A stretch of 64,000 nucleotides of DNA. Source: Halanaeroarchaeum sulfurireducens (GTDB lineage: Archaea > Halobacteriota > Halobacteria > Halobacteriales > Halobacteriaceae). The position numbers were made by a program, and so were the translations under genes. Positions 49,993 to 57,075 of the stretch are shown here, one piece after another (within the stretch, counting starts at the first letter, position 1; each line of letters starts with the position of its first letter). The stretch spans positions 60,257-124,256 of the forward strand of contig NZ_CP008875.1 in NCBI RefSeq assembly GCF_001011115.1, read 5' to 3'. The notes under the pieces were generated by a model, which was not told where the DNA came from, did not search any database, and was given only the letters and a program-made list of their open reading frames with translations.

Positions 49993-50274
49993 ATGTCGGA
50001 ACACACCCAACCGTCTCGTGCAGATGTCGAATCGACAGAAACCAATGAACAACCGTCACCAACGGAGCACGTCGAGCGCAGCGACGTCGGTGTCTCGCTG
50101 ACCGTGAAGCTCAAACGCGGAACCGGGACCCGAGATCAGGATGAGGTGATCGCGAAAGCGAAAGGCAAGACGCTCGAGGACGCCCGCGAGGATATGGAGA
50201 CGCTTCGCGAGTACATCCACGACCTCGCCGAAGACGCTCGACAGATCCAACCAGCAGACTCACACGAAGAGTAA
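49993..50274 (+). CDS. Small backbone protein (93 aa)
   Basis: It begins MSEHTQPSRADVESTETNEQ, with an unstructured N-terminus. The C-terminal 55 residues (VGVSLTVKLKRGTGTRDQDEVIAKAKGKTLEDAREDMETLREYIHDL) resemble a beta-hairpin plus long helix. No known function. It has no leader hairpin, unlike its neighbours, and may be co-transcribed with the DUF6166-like gene 24 nt upstream. Confidence 0.6.
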   Translation: MSEHTQPSRADVESTETNEQPSPTEHVERSDVGVSLTVKLKRGTGTRDQDEVIAKAKGKTLEDAREDMETLREYIHDLAEDARQIQPADSHEE

Positions 50275-50285
50275 TTCTTTTGAGT

Positions 50286-50305
50286 GTTGCACAGAATTGT
50301 GTAAC
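50286..50305. promoter_or_regulatory. Imperfect palindrome before the AbiE-like pair
   Basis: GTTGCACA-GAAT-TGTGTAAC, one mismatch in 8-bp arms, ending 6 nt before the ATG of the regulator gene. Likely autoregulatory operator. Confidence 0.5.
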
Positions 50306-50311
50306 TATAGG

Positions 50312-50977
50312 ATGTACGAAGTGTGTGGTGAGAAGGAACTCAAGGTCATCCTCGCGCTCGACCCAGGAGATTCCATCTCGGGCGTCGCGCGGAAGATCGA
50401 CGAGAACCGGGAGACGATCCGGCGCGTCGTGAACCGCATCGAAGAGGCAGGGTACATCGCATACGATGATGGACTCCAGGTCGTTGATCAGACGATCCAA
50501 GACGTCGGACTCGAGTTCCTGGCTGCAGCAGCGGCTACCTCGCCGCCGTCAATTTCGGAAGCGTACGTCCTCCCACAGTTCGCCGGCATGGACTATGCAT
50601 ACACTGCCATCGATGCGGTCTACGTCTGGACCCGCGGAGGCTACCAAGTCGCTCGCGACCCAGAGGACTATCCGCTGTTCATCGCCGTCCACGAGTCCGA
50701 CCTCGACGCCTGGACGGCGTTCTTCGATCGGTTCGGAATCCCGACTTCGGAAGAGCGCCAGCCCGCCGAAGACCTCGATGGCGCCATCCAGGTCGTTCTG
50801 GAGCCACGGTCACAGATAGATGCCGAGCTGGTCGACGGCCGGCCCGTCATTCCGCTCCAGGAAACCGTGGCGTTCGCAAACGAGTACTATGCGACCTTCC
50901 AGTCCGCCCTCGACATGCTCGGCCGAATGTACGACGAGGTCGACACTGACGCGAGCTACCGCATGGAGCCAGCCTGA
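50312..50977 (+). CDS. HTH protein, AbiEi-like antitoxin candidate
   Basis: A 221-residue protein from the ATG at 50312. Residues 3-60 form a winged helix (EKELKVILALDPGDSISGVARKIDENRETIRRVVNRIEEAGYIAYDD). The C-terminal 150 residues are alpha/beta with no named fold. It is followed after 2 nt by a nucleotidyltransferase-like gene, the order seen in AbiE toxin-antitoxin systems, where AbiEi represses the promoter and neutralises AbiEii. The palindrome at 50286-50305 fits autoregulation. The toxin-antitoxin role is inferred from this context. Confidence 0.6.
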   Translation: MYEVCGEKELKVILALDPGDSISGVARKIDENRETIRRVVNRIEEAGYIAYDDGLQVVDQTIQDVGLEFLAAAAATSPPSISEAYVLPQFAGMDYAYTAIDAVYVWTRGGYQVARDPEDYPLFIAVHESDLDAWTAFFDRFGIPTSEERQPAEDLDGAIQVVLEPRSQIDAELVDGRPVIPLQETVAFANEYYATFQSALDMLGRMYDEVDTDASYRMEPA

Positions 50978-50979
50978 AC

Positions 50980-51675
50980 ATGAGTCAAGAAGACCGAAGC
51001 GAGGCACTCATCGACGTGCTCGAAGAACTGGAGCAGTCAGATATCGGGTTCGTCCTCGTTGGCGGATATGCGATCAGTCAGTTCGAACCACGATTCTCGA
51101 CCGATCTCGATCTCGTCATCGCACCAGACGACTACGACGAAGTCATTGCATTCCTCGAAGCACGCGACTTCGAACGAACAGCCGATCTCGAAGTCCCACC
51201 GGAAGAGACAATCTACAACCGAGAAATCGAACTGTTCGAGCGAACCGAAGGACTGCCTCACCCGGTCGGCGTGGACATTCTCGTGAACGGTCTGGGCTGC
51301 CGACAGACCAAAGCCGAGTGGTCGTTCGACTATCTGCGTGAGTATAGTACCCTAACGATGATTTCGGGAGGAACCCGGTCGACGACCGCACGAGCAGCTG
51401 ACGGGGAAGTACTCGTCGCGGCCAAGCTCCATAGTGGCCGGAAAACGGATCTCGCTGATGTCCTCGCTGCAATCCCGTCAATCGACTTAGACATGGTCGA
51501 GACGCATCTGCATCGCGGCGATGCTGATGCCCTCCGGGAACAGCTCAGTGAGGCACACGCGTTCATCGAAGACGGCGGGCTCGATCACCGGTTCAAGAGT
51601 ATGTTCGGCCAATCGTCGGCCTCGGCCGAAGACATCGAGACACTCCTCGAATTCCTCAAGCGACAACAGCGGTGA
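50980..51675 (+). CDS. Nucleotidyltransferase-fold protein, AbiEii-like toxin candidate
   Basis: A 231-residue protein. FVLVGGYAISQFEPRFSTDLDLVI (about 25-47) has the GG...DxD core of DNA polymerase beta-type nucleotidyltransferases; a third acidic residue could be in GVDILVNG. Downstream VLVAAKLHSGRKTDLADVLAAI is the helical part typical of the AbiEii/DUF6036-like group. In this family the enzyme modifies tRNA or protein to stop growth. It overlaps functionally with the HTH gene just upstream. Confidence 0.65.
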   Translation: MSQEDRSEALIDVLEELEQSDIGFVLVGGYAISQFEPRFSTDLDLVIAPDDYDEVIAFLEARDFERTADLEVPPEETIYNREIELFERTEGLPHPVGVDILVNGLGCRQTKAEWSFDYLREYSTLTMISGGTRSTTARAADGEVLVAAKLHSGRKTDLADVLAAIPSIDLDMVETHLHRGDADALREQLSEAHAFIEDGGLDHRFKSMFGQSSASAEDIETLLEFLKRQQR

Positions 51676-51771
51676 GACGCCGCCCATCGTGACTCCAGCA
51701 TCGACGGTATCTGTGACTGGGTGTCGCTGAGAGGGTAAGCAAGACAGGGAGTGAACTGGGCTGTTTGTCAT

Positions 51772-51792
51772 CGCCTCGAGAGGGCGGAGGCG
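51772..51792 (+). promoter_or_regulatory. Leader hairpin with Shine-Dalgarno, before 51800
   Basis: CGCCTC (51772-51777) pairs with GAGGCG (51787-51792), or GCC with GGGC (51782-51785). GGAGG (51786-51790) is in the 3' arm, 9 nt from the GTG start. Confidence 0.7.
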
Positions 51793-51799
51793 AACACAA

Positions 51800-52021
51800 G
51801 TGAGTAACTCGCCAGAGCAATCTATAGACTCGGATGGTCTATCACCGGAGCAGCGTCTCGAACCACCAAATACGGGACTTCTCAACGCCGGCATCGTGAC
51901 GATCAACGACATGGAGACGCTGCGAGCCTGCGTCGCCTACGAAAACGCCCACCAGAACCGCGTCCAGATCCTTCGACGTCTCGAACACCGAGCCAACGAA
52001 CTCTGCTCTCAAGAGGACTGA
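51800..52021 (+). CDS. Small protein (73 aa), paralogue of 55004
   Basis: GTG start at 51800 with GGAGG at 51786-51790. Sequence LLNAGIVTINDMETLRACVAYENAHQNRVQILRRLEHRANEL is matched closely by the protein at 55004-55225. Helical, acidic ends. Both copies have the same kind of leader hairpin, so gene and leader were duplicated together. Function unknown. Confidence 0.7.
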   Translation: MSNSPEQSIDSDGLSPEQRLEPPNTGLLNAGIVTINDMETLRACVAYENAHQNRVQILRRLEHRANELCSQED

Positions 52022-52046
52022 GACGGCGCTCACGGGGAGTTTTTCG

Positions 52047-52069
52047 GAGCCTCCATTAGGTGGAGGCTC
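52047..52069 (+). promoter_or_regulatory. Leader hairpin with Shine-Dalgarno, before 52077
   Basis: GAGCCTCCA (52047-52055) and TGGAGGCTC (52061-52069), a perfect 9-bp stem that buries GGAGG (52062-52066), 10 nt before the ATG. T5 tract just before. Confidence 0.75.
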
Positions 52070-52076
52070 GATACAC

Positions 52077-52397
52077 ATGAGCAATCGACCAGAGATCGAG
52101 ATTCAGCAACAAACGGCGTTCGGCGAGGATGGCCAGCTCGAAGTGACCGAAACGAGCGTCGAAACCTCGCTCGAGGACTTCGGTGCGGACGTGGATCACC
52201 GCGACCGTGATTCACGGCTTGACCGGCCGGAGGCAAGTGAGTTCGGCGTCGACGACCGTCCGGAGGTAGAACAATCTTCCGAGGGTGACCAGTCGACCCT
52301 CTTCACCGATGCGGACGAAGATCAGCAGACGCTCGCCGGTGAGCAGGCTGCTGGGCAATGTCTCTTCGAAGACGCCGGAGCTGACGACACCTGGTGA
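52077..52397 (+). CDS. Small acidic protein (106 aa)
   Basis: It begins MSNRPEIEIQQQTAFGEDGQ and ends TLAGEQAAGQCLFEDAGADDTW. It is mostly unstructured and very acidic, with two similar short motifs (QSTLFTDADEDQQTL and QCLFEDAGADDTW), perhaps peptide ligands for a partner such as a sliding clamp (QxxLF). That reading is speculative. The T-rich leader hairpin directly contains its ribosome site. Confidence 0.6.
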   Translation: MSNRPEIEIQQQTAFGEDGQLEVTETSVETSLEDFGADVDHRDRDSRLDRPEASEFGVDDRPEVEQSSEGDQSTLFTDADEDQQTLAGEQAAGQCLFEDAGADDTW

Positions 52398-53044
52398 ACT
52401 ACCCCTGTCTACTCGCTCGCTTGCGCTCGCTCCTTGAGGCAGGGGCTTCCTGTTTCCACGACGCACTTTACAGGAACCACCGTGGTTCCCGTAGGGAGCG
52501 CAGTCTCCACAGGCGTGCCTTCGGAGTGTCCCACTCCTAGTTTCGAAAGACCGCGAGAAAGAAAATTCCACGCCGTGTTCGCGTCCCTGTCCGCTTCGAA
52601 GCCACAGGCTGGACAAGAGTGTTCACGCACTCAGAGTGGCTTTTCGGTTTCGACGCCGCAGTTGGCACACTCTTTTGTCGTGCCTTCGGGGTCAACTTCC
52701 ACGAAGTGCGTGCCTTCGCCCCACTGCGCTACTCGGTCGCTCCGCTCCCTGCGTTGCTTCTTGAGGACGGGGGCTTAGCGCCTGTAATTAGCTAAAAGTT
52801 GAACCGGCGAGTGGCTAATTCAGCGTGGGTCGACTCGTCCCCTCAACCGTTCAAGTGTAGAGTCGGAAGCTGGAATGGGACTCGTTCTGATTCAATTCTG
52901 TACTGACTCCCGCCACTCAATATTCAACTCTCAACCCGAAAACGTTGAATGGCCTGTGTGTCGATTCGGGCTAGGTTGAACTGACCCCATCTTCATTCAA
53001 CCATAACTACTAAACCTTTAGTCGCCCCGAAGAGATTATACTAC
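52398..53044. other. 647-nt region with TnpB remnant and Fic promoter
   Basis: The left half is the TnpB remnant (52409-52745). The right half (52790-53044) has no gene; a TATA-like TTATAC at about 53036 lies directly before the fic start and several T-rich stretches occur. Confidence 0.5.
52409..52745 (-). pseudogene. C-terminal remnant of a TnpB gene
   Basis: Read leftward: DRVAQWGEGTHFVEVDPEG, then ECANCGVETEKPL, a stop codon, then VREHSCPACGFEADRDANTA and WNFLSRGLSKL. This is the zinc finger and last RuvC Asp (DRDANTAWN) of an IS1341-type TnpB. The first 300 residues are missing and the stop replaces the Trp usually found before VREHSC. It marks a past IS200/IS605-group insertion next to the Fic gene. 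Confidence 0.75.
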
Positions 53045-54226
53045 ATGGATCCGGACCGCTTCACAGAAAACGCCCCCGGGGAGCTCGTCACCACTACCGT
53101 CGACGGATACGAGTCATCCTCATTCATCCCCGACGATCTCGATGCAATCGACCTGGACCAAGGTGACTTCACGAAGGAAATCGGGCAGGCAATGCGGATG
53201 CTCGGCGCACTCGAATACCTCGGTCCAAAAGCAGGCTCCAGTACGATGCTCATCGAAGCGTTCGCCCGGAAAGAGGCAGTCCAATCCTCTCGTATCGAAG
53301 GGACCCAAGTCACACTCTCAGATGTGTATCGATATGAGGCTCAGCAAGCTGTCGGTGAAGCCTCCTCCGATAATGAAGGGGCACGACAGGCAAAAAACTA
53401 TCTCACGGCCCTCCAAACCGGACTCAACGCCATCGACCAAGACGAACAGATCACCACAGATACCCTCTGTGAGATGCACTCGATTCTCCTCGACGGCGTC
53501 CGAAGCGAAGATCCATCACCCGGCGAAATCCGGGACATCCAAAACTACCTCGCTCCCTTCGAGGCCGCCGATATCTCTCAGGCAACATTTGTCCCGGCGC
53601 CACCCAAACAAGCCCGTGAAAAACTCGACGAGCTCCTCGAGTACACAAACGTCCCGCAACCAATTCACGCGCTCATTAAGCTCGGACTCATCCACTACCA
53701 GTTCGAAACCATCCACCCCTTCCGCGACGGGAACGGCCGCCTTGGCCGTCTCTTAGTCAGTCTTGGGCTCCAGCGCGAAGAACTCCTCACAGAACCGTAT
53801 CTATACCTCAGTGCATACTTCAACGAATACCGCGATGACTACACGAACCTCCTCACGCACGTTCGTACTCACGGTGCGTGGGACGATTGGCTCCATTTCT
53901 TCCTTCGGGGTATCTGGCAGCAAGCGAAGGAAGCCGTCGAGCGGGGTGAACAACTGCTAGAACTCCGGCGAACATACGTCACCGAGTATCAAACCCATCG
54001 CTCAGAGTACATTCTCCCACTCACCCAACAACTCTTCAAGAACCCCTACATCACGGCCAAGCAAGCCGAACAGCAGTTCGGGTTCTCCCACACGACCGCA
54101 TACTCGCTCATCGAAACACTCGAAGAAGACGGTGTCCTCACCGCAGTTGAAAGCGACGGCAGTAGTCAGCTATACCAAGCTACCGACATTTACGAACGTC
54201 TCGACAAACCACTCTCAGAATCGTAG
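53045..54226 (+). CDS. Fic-domain AMP-transferase with winged-helix C-terminus
   Basis: A 393-residue protein. The Fic motif HPFRDGNGRLGR begins at H224. An inhibitory-helix motif SSRIEGTQ lies at about 81-88, before the Fic core, as in class II Fic proteins, where the Glu blocks ATP until released. The N-terminal Fic_N-like region (1-75) and a C-terminal winged helix (AEQQFGFSHTTAYSLIETLEEDGVL, about 340-365) complete the usual layout. It should transfer AMP to a target protein. The gene sits between the TnpB remnant and a beheaded zinc-ribbon gene, so it came in by insertion. Confidence 0.9.
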   Translation: MDPDRFTENAPGELVTTTVDGYESSSFIPDDLDAIDLDQGDFTKEIGQAMRMLGALEYLGPKAGSSTMLIEAFARKEAVQSSRIEGTQVTLSDVYRYEAQQAVGEASSDNEGARQAKNYLTALQTGLNAIDQDEQITTDTLCEMHSILLDGVRSEDPSPGEIRDIQNYLAPFEAADISQATFVPAPPKQAREKLDELLEYTNVPQPIHALIKLGLIHYQFETIHPFRDGNGRLGRLLVSLGLQREELLTEPYLYLSAYFNEYRDDYTNLLTHVRTHGAWDDWLHFFLRGIWQQAKEAVERGEQLLELRRTYVTEYQTHRSEYILPLTQQLFKNPYITAKQAEQQFGFSHTTAYSLIETLEEDGVLTAVESDGSSQLYQATDIYERLDKPLSES

Positions 54227-54298
54227 AATTCCTCCAGTCCCTATCCGGTGTGATCGTTTGGTTCGGGACGAAGGAAGCTACATTGCCTCGCGACGGAC

Positions 54299-54460
54299 TC
54301 CAAAAGCGCCCCCAGGTCTGACCTTCCGTGTCCAGAGTGTCCGAACGACGACGTCGTCGGCCAGAAGTCAGCTGATGGCGCGAAGGTACAGCGATGGTTC
54401 GACTGTCCCGACTGTGGCTACGAGGGACGTTCGAAAATCGTCTACGGCGCCGAACGCTGA
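54299..54460 (+). pseudogene. Zinc-ribbon gene without start
   Basis: The frame reads LPCPECPNDDVVGQKSADG, AKVQRWFDCPDCGYEGRSK, IVYGAER and stops at 54458-54460. CPEC ... CPDC is a compact zinc ribbon like many 50-residue haloarchaeal proteins. No ATG, GTG or TTG precedes it in frame before the Fic gene ends, so its 5' part was probably lost when the Fic segment arrived. Confidence 0.55.
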
Positions 54461-54507
54461 GGATGGAAGCGCACCTGCGGTGAGGTCTATTTTTGGGCGA
54501 GAAGGGG

Positions 54508-54526
54508 GGCCCGTCCCGATCGGGCC
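54508..54526 (+). promoter_or_regulatory. Leader hairpin before 54537
   Basis: GGCCCG (54508-54513) and CGGGCC (54521-54526), with a G6 run before and T5 tract upstream. The stem ends 10 nt before the ATG. Confidence 0.55.
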
Positions 54527-54536
54527 AGGTTCAGAG

Positions 54537-54932
54537 ATGAGTTTGGAAGTCATCGACCGTCACAGTGAGGCACTGTTCGAGTTCCTCTGGTGTCCCGTCT
54601 GCGGGCAGGAAGTGTTCACCCACATTCCCTTCGAGGGGGTGTTCTGCAAGAACTGTAACACGCAGGTCGAACTCCAGGAGTCCCGAGAGACACGCGGCTA
54701 CGAGGAGGCCGTGCTCGCCTGCTTCGATTCTACCACGACCTGGAATCTCCACGTCGACGAGAAACTGCGTCGCGACCTGCCCGATGGATCAGCGCGGGTG
54801 AAGGTCTTCGGCGCACCGGGCGCCTACGAGGTCGATTGGTGGAGTCCGGAGCCGGGTGAGGACTGGGAACCTGTCGAGCGCGGAGAGTTCGACAACGTCG
54901 AGGAGCCAGAAGAGGTGTCACATCTAGCGTAG
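54537..54932 (+). CDS. Zinc-finger backbone protein (131 aa)
   Basis: From the ATG at 54537: MSLEVIDRHSEALFEFLWCPVC, then GVFCKNCNTQVEL, so CPVC ... CKNC forms one zinc ribbon near the N-terminus. The rest is alpha/beta (ARVKVFGAPGAYEVDWWSPEPGEDW) and ends in EPEEVSHLA. I recall it as a conserved haloarchaeal plasmid family without known role. A longer open frame to 54132 runs over the Fic gene and is a shadow. Confidence 0.7.
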   Translation: MSLEVIDRHSEALFEFLWCPVCGQEVFTHIPFEGVFCKNCNTQVELQESRETRGYEEAVLACFDSTTTWNLHVDEKLRRDLPDGSARVKVFGAPGAYEVDWWSPEPGEDWEPVERGEFDNVEEPEEVSHLA

Positions 54933-54975
54933 CGGACTTCGATCCCGCACCGACTGCGAGGTCGTTGTTGTTGGT

Positions 54976-54998
54976 GCGCCGGCGATGGGTGGAGGCGT
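54976..54998 (+). promoter_or_regulatory. Leader hairpin with Shine-Dalgarno, before 55004
   Basis: GCGCC (54976-54980) with GGCGT (54994-54998); loop has GATGGGT as at 48903. GGAGG (54991-54995) lies 8 nt before the ATG. Confidence 0.65.
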
Positions 54999-55003
54999 CC
55001 GTT

Positions 55004-55225
55004 ATGGGTACCCCTGCAGACGAATCTGAAGCTTCAGACGAATTCACGCCTGAGAAGCGACTGGAAGCATCGAACACGCGCCTGATCAAGGCCGGCATCA
55101 AGACGATTCCAGATATGGAAACCCTTCAGGAGTGTGTTGCCTACGAGAACGCCCACCAGAATCGGACTCAGATTCTGCGCCGGCTCAAGTGGAAGGCTGA
55201 AGAGCTGCGTGAAGACGAGGAGTAA
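55004..55225 (+). CDS. Small protein (73 aa), paralogue of 51800
   Basis: ATG at 55004, GGAGG just upstream. LIKAGIKTIPDMETLQECVAYENAHQNRTQILRRLKWKAEEL matches the 51800 protein over most of its length. Helical. The product could form dimers with its paralogue. It is followed by inverted repeat copy 5. Confidence 0.7.
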   Translation: MGTPADESEASDEFTPEKRLEASNTRLIKAGIKTIPDMETLQECVAYENAHQNRTQILRRLKWKAEELREDEE

Positions 55226-55234
55226 GCCCCGCTC

Positions 55235-55276
55235 TTAACCAACAATATGTGAATGAGTTCACCGATTGTTGGTTAA
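55235..55276. repeat. TTAACCAACA-type inverted repeat, copy 5
   Basis: TTAACCAACA (55235-55244) and TGTTGGTTAA (55267-55276), spacer 22 nt, perfect arms, 9 nt after a stop codon. Confidence 0.85.
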
Positions 55277-55300
55277 CAGATTGTAGTCCCCGTTTTTCAG

Positions 55301-55321
55301 GCCCCTGAAAGGGTGCGGGGC
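55301..55321 (+). promoter_or_regulatory. Leader hairpin before 55350
   Basis: After T5: GCCCC (55301-55305) with GGGGC (55317-55321), or CCC with the inner GGG (55311-55313) around CTGAAA. Confidence 0.6.
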
Positions 55322-55349
55322 GGCCAGCAGCGGCCTCGCGATCCCAGTC

Positions 55350-56351
55350 ATGTCTCTCGATCTGAGTGCTAACGCCAGTACTGCTCGCAAGATTGCCGAA
55401 GCCAGACAAGCAGACCATGTAGCGTTCCTTCATCGAGCGCCGTTCGTCGCCGACGCGTTGGCCCTCGGCTTCCTTCCCGGCTTTCGGGAGGACTGTGGGT
55501 ATCAGGAGACCCAATATCAGAACCTCACCCTCCCCGTCGGAATGCTCGACAACGACTTCCGGAATCCCGACCTGGATCGATTCGTTGATCGCTTCTTCGA
55601 GCACGAGCCACAGGTCGGCGTCATCGGCGACGTCTACGAACCTGCTGACGTCGACGACCACGTCGCTGCCGCTCGCAAGATCTATGGCAGCTACCCCGAG
55701 GCTGAACTCATCGTCGTCCCGAAGTGCCAAGCGGTGATCGACGAGATTCCCGAGGACATCGTTCTCGGGTATTCGCGTGGCTACGCCGACCGGTTGGCGC
55801 ACGAGTTCTCCGACCCGGCTGACTGGCGCGGCCGACGCGTCCACATCCTCGGTGGGAGCCCACCCAAACAGTTCGAGGTCATCCAACAGCTGACTCGACC
55901 GACGCTTACTGATGACCCGCCGGCGGATATCGTCGGCGTCGACTGGAACGGGCTTCATCGTGGCGCGCAGTTCGGGGAGTTCTGGACGGCCGACGGGTGG
56001 GACGACAGTGGTCGCGACGCGGACCATCTCACGGTTCGTAAAACGGTTCGTCATAGTCTCGGTCGAATCCGCGAGTTCTGGCAGCAACACGGGATCTGGC
56101 CTGAAACGACACCACAGGAGGACGATATCGCCGTCGCCTACGAAGGCCCGTCACCGAGCGATCTCGACAGCGCCGCCTGTGTTGAGTGTGGATCGAATGT
56201 CTGGACAACCGAGCGCGGTCCCTACGTCGCCGAGTACGGCACGGGCGAGAGCTGTGGATACTGTAGCTACGACTGCTACTTCTCGCACCGGCACCGGAAC
56301 GATCTCGAGGAGCTCGCCGGTGAGCAGAGCGTCTTTTTCCCGCCAGCGTGA
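55350..56351 (+). CDS. tRNA-guanine-transglycosylase-like barrel protein with zinc site
   Basis: A 333-residue protein, recalled as the DUF6610 family. The core looks like a TIM barrel of the TGT type: GMLDNDFRNPDLDRF, ELIVVPKCQAVIDEIPEDIVLGYSRGYADRL and RVHILGGSPPKQFEVIQQL, the last close to the GxxxP region of TGT enzymes; a D in VGVDWNGLHRGAQFG could be the catalytic one. CVEC ... CGYCSYDC near residues 275-305 would bind zinc. TGT-fold enzymes on phages and plasmids (DpdA) can put 7-deazaguanine into DNA. Such a role here is inference; no pre-Q0 synthesis genes are in this window. Confidence 0.55.
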   Translation: MSLDLSANASTARKIAEARQADHVAFLHRAPFVADALALGFLPGFREDCGYQETQYQNLTLPVGMLDNDFRNPDLDRFVDRFFEHEPQVGVIGDVYEPADVDDHVAAARKIYGSYPEAELIVVPKCQAVIDEIPEDIVLGYSRGYADRLAHEFSDPADWRGRRVHILGGSPPKQFEVIQQLTRPTLTDDPPADIVGVDWNGLHRGAQFGEFWTADGWDDSGRDADHLTVRKTVRHSLGRIREFWQQHGIWPETTPQEDDIAVAYEGPSPSDLDSAACVECGSNVWTTERGPYVAEYGTGESCGYCSYDCYFSHRHRNDLEELAGEQSVFFPPA

Positions 56352-56369
56352 CGCCACGAGTGTTTTTTC

Positions 56370-56390
56370 GCGCCCAGAGAGGGCGAGGGC
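56370..56390 (+). promoter_or_regulatory. Leader hairpin before 56425
   Basis: After T6: CGCCC (56371-56375) with GGGCG (56381-56385), loop AGAGA; GCCC may instead pair with GGGC (56387-56390). A GAGGTGA precedes the GTG start. Confidence 0.65.
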
Positions 56391-56424
56391 TCGAAAGAGG
56401 GCCTTCACACAGAGGTGAACTCCT

Positions 56425-56772
56425 GTGAGTCAACAACAGCGTCCGAACGACGTCTCGATCGATGCGATTCCAGTCGATATCGCGAACACCCAATCCGGTG
56501 CGGTCAAGCCCGCCGATGTGCCCGAGGAGATCCGGTCAATCACTCGTGGGCTCGCGAGCGACCAGCCACCAACGAATCCGCTGGTCGTGTTGAAAGCGGC
56601 CCGGTGGTGGTACATCCACGGGAAGGGTGGGACCGACCCTGCGTTCCGATGGGCCATCGAGTGGGCACGCCACCTCGCGACCGACACGCCCAGCGACATG
56701 AACCAGTTCGATGAGTTCCTCGAGTATCTCGTCGCGGTCGGCTTCGCTGACGAGAAGGCCGCGCTTCGCTAA
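56425..56772 (+). CDS. Small backbone protein (115 aa)
   Basis: GTG start at 56425 with GAGGTGA eight bases before. VVLKAARWWYIHGKGGTDPAFRWAIEWARHLATDTP is helical and tryptophan-rich. No family recognised. Convergent with the zinc-ribbon gene; their ends touch. Confidence 0.6.
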   Translation: MSQQQRPNDVSIDAIPVDIANTQSGAVKPADVPEEIRSITRGLASDQPPTNPLVVLKAARWWYIHGKGGTDPAFRWAIEWARHLATDTPSDMNQFDEFLEYLVAVGFADEKAALR

Positions 56773-56919
56773 TCAGAACTCGTAGCTGGCGATACTCTCA
56801 GCACCACAGGTTGGGCACTCATCAGCGTCCTCGGAGAGTGTCTGCCCGCAGTTTCTACACTCCCACAGGGTCGAAGTCTCACCGTCGACGCCCCTGCGAA
56901 GCGTACTGAGGAGTCCCAT
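56773..56919 (-). CDS. Rubredoxin-like zinc ribbon (48 aa)
   Basis: ATG at 56919: MGLLSTLRRGVDGETSTLWE, then CRNCGQTLSEDADECPTCG and ESIASYEF. CxxC ... CxxC zinc ribbon with WEC start, as in many tiny haloarchaeal proteins. It is one of few leftward genes in the backbone. Confidence 0.65.
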   Translation of the reverse strand: MGLLSTLRRGVDGETSTLWECRNCGQTLSEDADECPTCGAESIASYEF

Positions 56920-57009
56920 TCTGCCTTGACTGAGGTTCGTCCAGTTGTTAACACCTGTCCCTGACAGCCGCCCCCATATAAACTGCGTTCGCGGAGACGT
57001 GTTTTTTGT

Positions 57010-57030
57010 GCGCCCCCAAGGGTGCGGCGC
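57010..57030 (+). promoter_or_regulatory. Leader hairpin before ArdC gene
   Basis: After T6: GCGCC (57010-57014) with GGCGC (57026-57030); an inner CCC/GGG pairing around CCAA is possible. Confidence 0.6.
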
Positions 57031-57075
57031 GATCTGAACTGACGCAGTCGCCGTGAACTTGATTCGGTGAACACA

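Noticed and set aside
52397..52409. TnpB remnant as an active nuclease gene
   Set aside because: It lacks the first two RuvC residues and has an internal stop before the zinc finger.
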